Of a stretch of 46,715 bases of DNA, positions 20,443 to 29,468 are shown one piece after another. Both the position numbers and the translations under genes were made by a program. Below the pieces are notes generated by a model. The model did not search any database and had not been told where the DNA came from. It was given only the letters and a program-made list of their open reading frames with translations. Origin of the DNA: a virus; IMG/VR virus record IMGVR_UViG_3300025009_000167, positions 1 to 46,715 of that record; one strand, given 5' to 3'. Every line of letters starts with the position of its first letter. Within the stretch, counting starts at the first letter, position 1.

Positions 20443-23400
20443 TCAAGAAGCTGCCTCATAAATGGGGGCCTGTTCCGCCCGTAGCAGATCTGAGTAGAAG
20501 CGGTTCAATTCCTCTCCATGCTCGTACCGGAAGCGCCTGCGGGCCAAGCTGGTCTTGGCTCTCTGTGACCTCTGTGCAAGCAAGGCCACTCGTCGTCCTT
20601 GCTCCTTAGCCAGTTGGCGCAACGCAACCGCCGTCCGGTTCTGAGCCTTGGGGGATACTGTCTGCGCCAAGGCTCGGAGTTGCCGTCCAGCAGCGGCGGC
20701 CTCATCCCCAACTTCCTTGCTCATCCCCTGATACCGGGGCAGCTCCATGTACTCACCCATCAACTCCCTGGCGACATAATAGCGCTTCCGTAGGGGAGAA
20801 GCCTCTTTGGAAATCTGTGCCATCAGGTCTTCCCTGTCCCCTTCAGATAAGGATGCCTTAAAGAACTCTTGCTGCTCGAAGAAATCCTCCATATCCTCCA
20901 GCCCGTCCTCGTCCAGCGCCGGGGTCATTGATAGATAGGCGTCAGCCAGAATCTCAGCCCTCTCCCGACGGTCCGGCACCGTCCCCGCAATCGTAGCCAT
21001 GGCCGCCTTGTACTTCGAGGCGCGTTCTCCGGTCATAGCAGCTTCGGGGAAGGCCAGTCCGACGCCTTTCAAGAGGCCCCGCTTTTCATCCTGTAGCCTG
21101 TGATCCTCGCGCCTCCACTCCACGCCACTGATTTTCCCTTCGGCGAGGCGCTTCTCCCACGCCGCTTGTTTGGCCTTTATCTCGTCGAGTCCGGGGCGAG
21201 CCTTATTCCAAGCCTTTGCCGTCTCGCTGGTTACACCGGCTCCTAATTCTGCCTCCGCTGCTTCACGCCTCCTTTGCGAACTGCCCCCACCGCTTGGGGC
21301 AGAATATCCGGTAGCGCTGGCAGCTTCCTGACGAGCAGCTTCCTGCCTCACATGCTCTTCCATCCTCCCAATCTCTGGATTCTTTGCCCGCAAAGTATCT
21401 TCTTGGTTCCCGCTTATATCCGCCCATTCCTTGCCGAATGAGTTGCTTGCCAGTTGGTCCTTCAGTTTTCTGAGTCGCTGCGCCGTGGTAAATGGACTGG
21501 TGCGAAGACCAGCGAGTTCTCCGGCTACCGCTGGCATGGGAACGTTCTTGCCTTCCGCTACCTTTATCACGTGCTCCCCAATCTGCTTTGGCCCGATGGG
21601 ACCAACTCGAAGCACGTAAGCGTCGAGAATCCCTTGCGGTCCTGTCTTTACAGGGAATCCCGTGGAGGTTGTGCCCATCATCCAGTCTATAAGTGGCCCT
21701 ACCCGTAAGCTGGCTTTCCCCCTTGCCAGTACCGTCGCAGCCTCAAGCGCCTTGCCTGAAGACCCCTCTGCGACAGCTTTGCCCATCTGCGCAAACGCCT
21801 TGAAGTATGTGTGGTACGGGCCGAAGACGCTTATTGTCCCCTCATTTGTACTGATGCTCCCCCAATCCTTCTTCTCCGGGTCATCCCAGTTGGGGAGACT
21901 CCTGGAAAGAAGCCACTGAACAGCTATGGTGAGCGCCACCCCCCCGGCGATAATGCTCCCCATCTGCTTCTGTGCCTCTGCCACGCGGGGCGACCGGGTA
22001 TGGAACGGCACCCCTCTCAATGCGTCCGTCATCATAGTGGTGGTAGCCCCCGCGAAACGAGCAGCAAAGAGCAGGGACGTGTCCATCCCCTTTTCCTTGG
22101 TGGTGAGTCCAGCTCGCAGCAGCACCCCGGTGGCCTTGCGAATATGGGTAGCCGTCTCTGCCCTTTCCAGGCCGGTGAGCCTACTGCCCTTGTAAGCTTT
22201 CCAAAGCTCCGTCTGCGCCACGAATGTCCACCACTCGAAGGCCCGTTGAGTTTGCCTTATGCCCGGCAACTTGGCGATACCCTTAAGAAGCTTGCCCCCC
22301 TCGGACAGCATAAACTCAGTTGGAGGGCTGATGGCGGCGGCCATAATGCCGTCCTTTATTTCCACGCTGTTAGAAGTCCGATAGTTCTCCGGAGCCTTCG
22401 CCAGGCTAACAACGGCATGAGCCGCGGCCTTCCACCAGATAACCGGGTGAGCAAAGAATAGGTTTGTGCCCTGTACAAGCACTTGAGACAGGTCGCCTGT
22501 GACCATTGAGGCTCGTTCGAGCCTAAACCACTCGTCAAATAAACTCGGATCGCTCGGCCTCCATTTATCCAGTTGGTCCGCTATTTCCTTGGGATAGATG
22601 CGCCCGGTCCACGAGTCTTTCTGTTCACCGATATGCGCCTTGCCGATACGCTTCTTCTCTCGGTTGAGCCTTCTGGTAGCTCTCTCAAGGTCCCTTCCGG
22701 CGTCCACAACCTCTTGGGCCGTAACCATCCCTGCCTTCTGCAACGCCACCGTGTTCTTGTACCCGGTGTTGGCCTGCTTCCAATCAGCAATGATCTGCTG
22801 CCCTTCCGCTGAGTTCTTGAACCGCTGTGCCTCGGTCTCTCCCAGGGCCTTGATTTCTGTGGACATACGGTGGTTGGCGATATTCTCTATGCCGTGAGTC
22901 AGACGTTCCGCAAGGGCTGTAATCGGGTCAGCATACCCAAACCCCAACTTGAGGCCGTCCCGTATCGTCTCGAAAGACCGCATCTGCTGGTGCCCCTTGG
23001 TTGTGGAGGTCACGTCAGCGCCCTTGGGCGACTTGGTGACGATGCGCGGCCAGTAGTTTTTTGCCTCCTTTACATCAATCCCTTCGTCCAGTTGCGCCTG
23101 CAAGATTGCGGCAAGGGTGTCCTCAATCTCCGTGAAGGCCGCACGTTGCTCCACTGTCAGGTCATAAGACTTGTAGTTTTCCATGATGTCGTCGAGGCGT
23201 TGCGCGGCGCCTTTCGGCATCAGGGATGCAGCAATCGGCTTGACCTTCACCGCCGTGGCAAGGCCCTTGCTGTTTATGCCAAGCAGCTTTTGATTGCGAG
23301 TTGCCCACTCCGCTACGCTTTCTCGCGCAGCCCCGGCCATGAGACCAACAAAGAGGTCTCGCTTGGCATGAACCCATGCAACGGGGTTGCCCTTCCTGGC

Positions 23401-26400
23401 TTCGCCCAAGCTGGCAGCTACAGGGTCAATGTAATGGGCCACGACTTTAGCGCCAGGCGTAGTCCCGGCAGCCTCAAAGGCTCGCTGCATCGGCGTGCGC
23501 TTATAGAGAGGTATCGTGCCTGCACCGCCTCCAATGGCAGCCTCGGGGATATGCTGGAACTGCTCTACGACGGCTTCCACGGTCTTGTCGTAATCGCCAA
23601 CTGTGAAGACGGCTTTGTCCATATTGCGGGGCAGCGCCGCGCGCTCTTCTGCGGTGGGGCCTTTGGCCTTTTTCTTTATCTCCGCTATGGTGGCTGCCCT
23701 TACAGCGTCGTCCTGGTCCTGGGATTTTTTCTTGTCAGACTCCTTTTGGGCCTGCTCCTTCTTGGCCCCTTCCTGGGCATCTTCCCATGCCTTAAAGTCT
23801 GCCCGGCGCTTGTTCGCGGCTTCTTCCTCTAGGGCTTTCTTTTCAGGAGCCACCCTCGCTGACAGGGCATCTTGCCATGTTTCCCCCTCTGGTTGCTCAG
23901 CAACTTGTGCCATGGGCAACTGTTCAGCCTTAACCCCCAATAACAGGTCTCCTGCGCCTTCCCTCTTGGGGGCAGGCTCGGTTTCCCTGATGAGGGGCTC
24001 CGTCGTTTCAGCAGCCTTTTCCTCTACGGCAGGTTGTTCTGTGGAAGGCTCTGGTTCTTGGGCAACTGTTAAAGGAGGGGCAATGCTTTCCTCGGACTCG
24101 GCCTTCTCTATCCCCTCGACCGCATCTAAGAACGCTTGCCATGCCTCGTCTCGCGATTCCTTATAGTCATCCTCTTCCACAAAGTCAGTCCTGTCCACTT
24201 CCTGATAGGTTTTCAGTGCGTCGCGAGCATCTTTGACAAAGAACTCCTGTTTCTCAAGCTTGTCTAGGACACTTTTTGCCAGTGCGGAGTTGTGGGACTT
24301 CCATGCGCTCATACGTGTGTGCGCTGCCAAAACTTCAGCAGGCATACCCGCTTCCAGAAGTGGCCCAGGGGCTTCTTCAGGTAGGGACAGAGGCATGATG
24401 ACTTCGGGTTCGCCTTCTCCTGCCTCAATAGGCTTTTCGGGTTCCTGTGGGGTAGGTGTCACTTCGGCAGACGATGGCACCGGAGGCTCAACGGGAGGTG
24501 TTGCTACAGGAGCCGGGGGCGTTGTTTCCGCCTCAGCAGGGGCCTCCGTTCCCGGCGTCGTAGTTGATAACCCTTCAAGAACCGCTTGGTGAAAGTCGTC
24601 GGCCATCTTTTGGAAGCCTGTGCTTAACTTAGCAAGTTCACTTCGGCCCATTCCAGAATAAGGGCCACGAACACCTTCAAGGTCGTAGTTGTTCTGCCGT
24701 GCCCACAGCTCCCATAGCCTCTGCGCGACATTCTCTTTTGCCTCTGCGGCCCCTCTTGGCGTAATAAAGTTGGACCGCGCATACTTGCTCCCCATGTACA
24801 TGGCAACCGGGGAATCCGGCGGATAGATACTGTACACGCTCTCCAATATTTCCCGGGCCTCTGTGGGGTCAATGCCAGGAGGGAGGTTGGCAAGAATGTT
24901 CTGGCGAAGAGATTGCAGCTCCTGTGTGCCAACAGCGTCGCGACGTTCATAGAGAGCGGTCAGCTCCGGGTTATCCTGGATTGCTTCCCACTTGGCCTGA
25001 CTCTTATCCTGTGCTAAAAGCTCATCTTCCTTGGTATCTATTAACTTCTGGAGGTCATCATACGTTAGCCCCTCAGTTGTTCGGGCAGGAAGTTGGCCAA
25101 CCTCCGCTTCAGGGAACAGTTCCCCTTGCCCCGGCAACGGCTTCGCCCTGGCCCGTTCAGCCGAGGCTTCCTCTGCTCGCTTAGCATCCGCGGCCTTCTT
25201 TTCCAGTTCTTCCAGTTTACCCAAGTCTGCGCCAAACTGTGCCTGAACAGGGGGGCCCCCCATGTCTACGCCACCGCCTTCTAGCCGAGCCTGCCCTGTC
25301 ATAGTTAGGCTCGGAGGCGCAACCGACCCCTCCGCCTTCTCTACAGGAGGAATCCCCTTCCCCTCATCAAATGGCTCTTTGCCCTGCCCACCCACGGGTT
25401 CTGGCATTGCCCCTGAGACGCGAAGGTCAGAAGGTGTCATACTCCGGGCGATTTTGTCTGCTGCACTTTTAGAGGTCAAGCCACTTTCTACCGTGTTGCC
25501 AGTTTGTGTGTCAATAATCTTCCAGTATCCTTTTGCCATGCCCTCATTGCTAGCTACAAAGCGCTGTGGCCCACCCACGTCCTCGACGGTGAGCCCGACC
25601 TTCGGCAGTTCCCCCTTCTCCGCAGCCTGCTTCAATGCCTCTGCGCCCCGGAAGCCCCCGTGGAAGGCCCCCCCCATGAGTCCTCCCAAGGCACCTGCCT
25701 CTTGCAACCGCTCAGGGCTTATCTCCTTGCCCTGCGCCGTCTGCTGCAAGGCTTCCTGGTAGACTTCCTCCCCGCCCTCCATGGCAACGTTGGCAGCGAG
25801 TTTGCCGGCTTCCTTGACCGGCGCTGAGGCGATGTTCTTGACCGCCTGCCGGAATGGGAGTTTGAGCTTCCCGCCGGTTCCCAGCATCATGGCAAACTGC
25901 GCGGCATCGCTGGCCCCCAGCCCCAAGTTGCCCAGGAACACCTTGGAAGCAGCGTCGGAGGCTTCGTCCTCACTCTTGCCCTCGCCAAGTGCTTCCTTAT
26001 ATGTACCACCAGCCTCCATGAGGGATTCCAGAGGTCTCGACAATGCCGCGCCGGCCACGCTGCCTATTAAGATATTACCGATAGTCCCGATGCCGGCCGC
26101 GGTAGCTATACCGCCCGTAGCCAAAGAAGCAATGATGCCGATGGCCATAAGGGGAATGGCGGTGCCCAGGGTTTCTGCGCCAGTTGTGGTCAGATACTCT
26201 GGATCAAGCAGGGAACCGAACCCCTTCACGTCCCAGGAGGGCTTGTCCTTGATCTCGTTGGCTTCCCTAATGCCCTTCCCTGACTCGTGTAGGCCGCGAG
26301 CGACCTCGGTTTGGGCGTCGGACATAGCCTTTCCTGCCTCCGGGAAGAAGGGGACAGGGCCAGTGGCAGCGGGGATGCCTATTGCCGTGAGCGCCCGTCC

Positions 26401-26874
26401 CACGGGGGTCAAGGGCAACGCAGCCGCTTCCCGCTTACGCTTGGCCTCATCCTGCCGTATGGCCCATTCCATGCCGGCGCCCAACTGTTCCCCAAAACCG
26501 CCTACACCTGCCACGAAACTGCGCCGGGTTTTCTCCGCTCCCTCCATGATTCCCCTGGCCCAATCCGGCAGTTCCAGTTTGGGCATTTCAGGGGTTGGGG
26601 GAGGAGGTTCATACTTGGGGGTGGAAGGCTTCGACTCGTTGCGGTCCCCAAGCATGGCCTGTTTCCATTCATTCAGTTGGCGGGCAGAATTGCGCTCGAA
26701 CCATTGGGCGGCGCGGGGACCTATCGGCGGGACCTTGGAGCGGTCAAGCTCGTCGTCCCTTTGCCAGGAAGGGGTTGCCGTATCGTCTTGCTCATCAGCC
26801 CACTTCTTGAAGTCATCCGCGTCCCTGACCCGCCGATATTCCTCCGGCTCCCAAGACCACCACTTGTTAGCCAT
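20443..26874 (-). CDS. Giant internal virion / ejection-type protein, 2143 aa
   Basis: The largest gene in the window. Helical, with hydrophobic segments at about 235-280 (PLMAIGIIASLATGGIATAA and on) and near 1700 (GVALTIAVQWLLS). A Pro/Glu/Ala-rich low-complexity linker lies at about 780-1000. A conserved-looking globular part follows (about 1090-1600), similar in style to large polyvalent phage proteins. The C-terminus is a long coiled coil. Length, membrane-penetrating segments and position between peptidoglycan hydrolase and capsid genes suit a DNA-ejection protein such as T7 gp16. No polymerase or protease motif was found. Its ATG overlaps the upstream stop (ATGGCTAA). Confidence 0.7.
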   Translation of the reverse strand: MANKWWSWEPEEYRRVRDADDFKKWADEQDDTATPSWQRDDELDRSKVPPIGPRAAQWFERNSARQLNEWKQAMLGDRNESKPSTPKYEPPPPTPEMPKLELPDWARGIMEGAEKTRRSFVAGVGGFGEQLGAGMEWAIRQDEAKRKREAAALPLTPVGRALTAIGIPAATGPVPFFPEAGKAMSDAQTEVARGLHESGKGIREANEIKDKPSWDVKGFGSLLDPEYLTTTGAETLGTAIPLMAIGIIASLATGGIATAAGIGTIGNILIGSVAGAALSRPLESLMEAGGTYKEALGEGKSEDEASDAASKVFLGNLGLGASDAAQFAMMLGTGGKLKLPFRQAVKNIASAPVKEAGKLAANVAMEGGEEVYQEALQQTAQGKEISPERLQEAGALGGLMGGAFHGGFRGAEALKQAAEKGELPKVGLTVEDVGGPQRFVASNEGMAKGYWKIIDTQTGNTVESGLTSKSAADKIARSMTPSDLRVSGAMPEPVGGQGKEPFDEGKGIPPVEKAEGSVAPPSLTMTGQARLEGGGVDMGGPPVQAQFGADLGKLEELEKKAADAKRAEEASAERARAKPLPGQGELFPEAEVGQLPARTTEGLTYDDLQKLIDTKEDELLAQDKSQAKWEAIQDNPELTALYERRDAVGTQELQSLRQNILANLPPGIDPTEAREILESVYSIYPPDSPVAMYMGSKYARSNFITPRGAAEAKENVAQRLWELWARQNNYDLEGVRGPYSGMGRSELAKLSTGFQKMADDFHQAVLEGLSTTTPGTEAPAEAETTPPAPVATPPVEPPVPSSAEVTPTPQEPEKPIEAGEGEPEVIMPLSLPEEAPGPLLEAGMPAEVLAAHTRMSAWKSHNSALAKSVLDKLEKQEFFVKDARDALKTYQEVDRTDFVEEDDYKESRDEAWQAFLDAVEGIEKAESEESIAPPLTVAQEPEPSTEQPAVEEKAAETTEPLIRETEPAPKREGAGDLLLGVKAEQLPMAQVAEQPEGETWQDALSARVAPEKKALEEEAANKRRADFKAWEDAQEGAKKEQAQKESDKKKSQDQDDAVRAATIAEIKKKAKGPTAEERAALPRNMDKAVFTVGDYDKTVEAVVEQFQHIPEAAIGGGAGTIPLYKRTPMQRAFEAAGTTPGAKVVAHYIDPVAASLGEARKGNPVAWVHAKRDLFVGLMAGAARESVAEWATRNQKLLGINSKGLATAVKVKPIAASLMPKGAAQRLDDIMENYKSYDLTVEQRAAFTEIEDTLAAILQAQLDEGIDVKEAKNYWPRIVTKSPKGADVTSTTKGHQQMRSFETIRDGLKLGFGYADPITALAERLTHGIENIANHRMSTEIKALGETEAQRFKNSAEGQQIIADWKQANTGYKNTVALQKAGMVTAQEVVDAGRDLERATRRLNREKKRIGKAHIGEQKDSWTGRIYPKEIADQLDKWRPSDPSLFDEWFRLERASMVTGDLSQVLVQGTNLFFAHPVIWWKAAAHAVVSLAKAPENYRTSNSVEIKDGIMAAAISPPTEFMLSEGGKLLKGIAKLPGIRQTQRAFEWWTFVAQTELWKAYKGSRLTGLERAETATHIRKATGVLLRAGLTTKEKGMDTSLLFAARFAGATTTMMTDALRGVPFHTRSPRVAEAQKQMGSIIAGGVALTIAVQWLLSRSLPNWDDPEKKDWGSISTNEGTISVFGPYHTYFKAFAQMGKAVAEGSSGKALEAATVLARGKASLRVGPLIDWMMGTTSTGFPVKTGPQGILDAYVLRVGPIGPKQIGEHVIKVAEGKNVPMPAVAGELAGLRTSPFTTAQRLRKLKDQLASNSFGKEWADISGNQEDTLRAKNPEIGRMEEHVRQEAARQEAASATGYSAPSGGGSSQRRREAAEAELGAGVTSETAKAWNKARPGLDEIKAKQAAWEKRLAEGKISGVEWRREDHRLQDEKRGLLKGVGLAFPEAAMTGERASKYKAAMATIAGTVPDRRERAEILADAYLSMTPALDEDGLEDMEDFFEQQEFFKASLSEGDREDLMAQISKEASPLRKRYYVARELMGEYMELPRYQGMSKEVGDEAAAAGRQLRALAQTVSPKAQNRTAVALRQLAKEQGRRVALLAQRSQRAKTSLARRRFRYEHGEELNRFYSDLLRAEQAPIYEAAS

Positions 26875-27049
26875 CGCCCATTAGCGCTCGACAATCAAGG
26901 AACTCGTACCGCTGCGCCGTAATGATCTCGCGCAACGTGAGTCCTTCTAAGATTGGACATGATTGACGGGACTCCTCTGCCAGTGCAAGCCATTCCTCAA
27001 ACTGCTCCCTACTCCCCATGTCCCAAATTTGCTCGACGGGGAGCGCCAT
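26867..27049 (-). CDS. Hypothetical 60-aa protein
   Basis: MALPVEQIWDMGSREQFEEW, then LALAEESRQSCPILEGLTLR: helical and acidic. Coupled on both sides: TAATG with the gene upstream and an 8-nt overlap with the giant gene. Probably a small virion or chaperone protein for the ejection module. Confidence 0.65.
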   Translation of the reverse strand: MALPVEQIWDMGSREQFEEWLALAEESRQSCPILEGLTLREIITAQRYEFLDCRALMGDG

Positions 27050-28041
27050 TAGCGGAAGGCCCCCATAGCGTATCGGTTACGCTGAGGTCGGTATTGCTCC
27101 TGCTCCTGCTCGAAATCTTGCGTTGTGGTCCCCCCCGCTCGGAGCGCTGACCCAAAGACGCCCCTTTCAGACGGCTTCATGGTGTCATAGCCGGCTAAGT
27201 TCATGGTGCGCGCAGTGGGCACGCTTCCCACGCCACTACCCGGCAGAGGCGTCATGGCTGCTCGGTTCTGCACTCCACTGTTTGGAGGGGGCGTGCCCCC
27301 CTGCATGGCTCGTTGCCAAGGAGCCTGGTTCCGCAGAGCCGCGGTGACGGCATAGTTCTCCGGGTTGGCGGCCATCGTAGCCTGCTTGAATTGCCAGTCC
27401 CGCGCGGCCTCAGCTTCACTCAAACTCTGGGCACGTCCGCCCAGGGTTTGGCGGCCATCGTAGTAGCCGACCGCCTCGCCCCCACGAAGGCCACGCCCGA
27501 AGCGACCCTCAGCCTCAGCCTCAGCCTGGGCACGTCCGCCCAGGGTGTCTTGACCCCCATAGCGCCCGGTCATGGCTGCCTGCCATTGCTGTCGCTGAAA
27601 AGTGTCCGCTCCCCCTGGCCCATAGCCGTACATACTGGCCCTGGCCTCTTCTTCCCGGAGGCTTTGGGCTCGTCCCCCTAGTGTTTGCATGGGTCTACCG
27701 TATCCGCCGCCACCCCCATAGCCCTCAGTGGGGTCGTAGCCATAGGCATCCGTCATGTAATTACGTTGCTGAACAGTCGTCCCCCCACCCGGCAGACGTC
27801 CGGTGTTGCGAGCGGTACGGTCGTAGAAGTCCCAATCCATGGCCTGCACCTTGCCCGTTCGTGGATCACGGCCTCGGTACAGGTTCATGTTATACGGGTC
27901 GGTTTCGGGTCCGTAGCCCTGCCCGAAGGTTGGGGTGGTCTCCTCAGAAATACGCGACCCAAAGGGTTGCCTCCGCATGTTCTGCCAAGGATAATCAGGC
28001 CCGGCCCTATAGTCTTCCCTATAGTCGTTTCCATTAGCCAT
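27049..28041 (-). CDS. Gly/Gln/Arg/Tyr-rich repeat protein, 330 aa
   Basis: Low complexity throughout. The element TLGGRAQSLxExEARA recurs three times or more (QTLGGRAQSLREEEARA, DTLGGRAQAEAEAEGR, QTLGGRAQSLSEAEAA), and YG-rich stretches lie between. It is intrinsically disordered in character and lies in the internal-virion block. Likely an ejection or DNA-packaging-associated protein; no known domain. Confidence 0.7.
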   Translation of the reverse strand: MANGNDYREDYRAGPDYPWQNMRRQPFGSRISEETTPTFGQGYGPETDPYNMNLYRGRDPRTGKVQAMDWDFYDRTARNTGRLPGGGTTVQQRNYMTDAYGYDPTEGYGGGGGYGRPMQTLGGRAQSLREEEARASMYGYGPGGADTFQRQQWQAAMTGRYGGQDTLGGRAQAEAEAEGRFGRGLRGGEAVGYYDGRQTLGGRAQSLSEAEAARDWQFKQATMAANPENYAVTAALRNQAPWQRAMQGGTPPPNSGVQNRAAMTPLPGSGVGSVPTARTMNLAGYDTMKPSERGVFGSALRAGGTTTQDFEQEQEQYRPQRNRYAMGAFR

Positions 28042-28043
28042 TG

Positions 28044-29456
28044 TCAGTACCTCCCCTTAAAAGCGTCTTGCCATTTGCGCTGGCCGGAAGCCCCGGCGTA
28101 GTCCCACTTTGCAGGCTGTTCATCGGTGGGGGGATAGAGATCCGAGTAATTACCGGGAGGGCCTATCTGAATCGGGTTAGGCTCAGGGTTATTGAGATCA
28201 TACCCAGGGGGTCCCTGCTGCCGACCGGGTGTTGGGGGTTGGTTAGGCGGTGCCATAGATGGGCTAGGGGGCGCCTGTCCAGGCGTAGGTCGGTATGAGT
28301 AATCCCCTTCTCCTATCACTCTGCCTGTCCACCCAGGGTTCCTGGCTAGAAACTGGTTCACGTCTGAGGTTCCTGTTCTCATAGCCTGGTCGTATAAGGC
28401 GCCGCCTTCTTCCCCAAACCGCGCGGCATATTCCTCTCTTGATGGGAGGTTGCCGCCGCGCGCCTGTTTTACGTTAGCGCCCCACTGCCAGATGCCGCGA
28501 GCCTTCTCCTCCGGGCTGGTCTCATAGGCCCCCTTGCCAGGGCCTGCCAGTTGGCCCACTACCGCATCCGTCGGGGTGGTGTCCAGGCTGAAGTTGGCGT
28601 ATTTCCCGTAGTCAAACAACCGCCCGCCCTCATCGCCCCATCGCCTGACCCAAGCCTCCCTGCCGGGGGCTGAACCTGACGCGGCCTTGGTCATCTGTCC
28701 CCACTTCCACATCTCGCGCAGTTGGCTATCTTTGCGGGTAGCCTCCACGTCGTTCGGCATGTACCCCCTGGGCAACTGCGGCAGGTCAAGGCCCTCAAGT
28801 TCCTCCACGTCACTATATCCGAGTGCATTAGACTTGCGCGCCTGTTGCTCCTGGCGCTGCTTCCACAGGTCCATGGCGGTGTTGACGCCGAACTTTTCCT
28901 TATCCAGGCCGAACTTTTCCTTATCCAGGCCGAACTTTTCCCGTTCCAATTGGGCGGTGGCCCTGGTGACTTCCTCTTGAGCATAGGTGAGCTTTTCCTG
29001 TGCTGCACGAAGCTTGTTCTGGCTCTGCATGGTGGGCTTCTGGATATTCTCCATAATGGCATAGTCGAACTCAAGGCGAGCCTGCGCGGCCATCTTATCG
29101 GCCTCAATTTTGGCCCACTGCCACCCTCCCAGAACCCCTACCTCGGGCCTCGGTGTCGGCTTCTCCGGCTTCCCCGGCGGCTCCACCGGCTTCCCCGGCG
29201 GCTCCACCGGCTTCCCCGGCTCCTCCGGCGGCTCCTCCGGCTCCTCCGGCGGCTCCTCCGGCTCCTCCGGCGGCTCCACCGGCTCCTCCACCGGCTCCTC
29301 CACCGGCTCCTCCGGCGGCTCCACCGGCTCCTCATGCGTATTTAACAACGCCCTTCGGTTGGTGTCGCGCGCGCTCTGCACCGGCCAGTAATTGCCATTG
29401 CGGTCTATCCTCCAAACCTTGCCGGTTCGGGGATCGTAATATTCTCGTTCAGCCAT
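28044..29456 (-). CDS. Pro/Glu-rich and coiled-coil virion protein, 470 aa
   Basis: The N-terminus (YYDPRTGKVWRIDRNGNYWP) is a small beta motif. It is followed by a long EPPEEPVEEP-type repeat (about residues 42-100), which should be an extended polyproline rod. A coiled coil with the tandem heptad EKFGLDK and then two repeated ARxGxEGG-RLFDYGK-like segments come next. The C-terminus is Pro-rich. It sits between the peptidoglycan hydrolase and the Gly-rich gene, suggesting an internal virion protein. Not recognised. Confidence 0.7.
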   Translation of the reverse strand: MAEREYYDPRTGKVWRIDRNGNYWPVQSARDTNRRALLNTHEEPVEPPEEPVEEPVEEPVEPPEEPEEPPEEPEEPPEEPGKPVEPPGKPVEPPGKPEKPTPRPEVGVLGGWQWAKIEADKMAAQARLEFDYAIMENIQKPTMQSQNKLRAAQEKLTYAQEEVTRATAQLEREKFGLDKEKFGLDKEKFGVNTAMDLWKQRQEQQARKSNALGYSDVEELEGLDLPQLPRGYMPNDVEATRKDSQLREMWKWGQMTKAASGSAPGREAWVRRWGDEGGRLFDYGKYANFSLDTTPTDAVVGQLAGPGKGAYETSPEEKARGIWQWGANVKQARGGNLPSREEYAARFGEEGGALYDQAMRTGTSDVNQFLARNPGWTGRVIGEGDYSYRPTPGQAPPSPSMAPPNQPPTPGRQQGPPGYDLNNPEPNPIQIGPPGNYSDLYPPTDEQPAKWDYAGASGQRKWQDAFKGRY

Positions 29457-29468
29457 AGTTAGTGCTCC

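Noticed and set aside
29110-29458. Plus-strand Gly-Ser and Pro-Ala repeat frames
   Set aside because: Antisense of the EPPEEP rod; no start signals.
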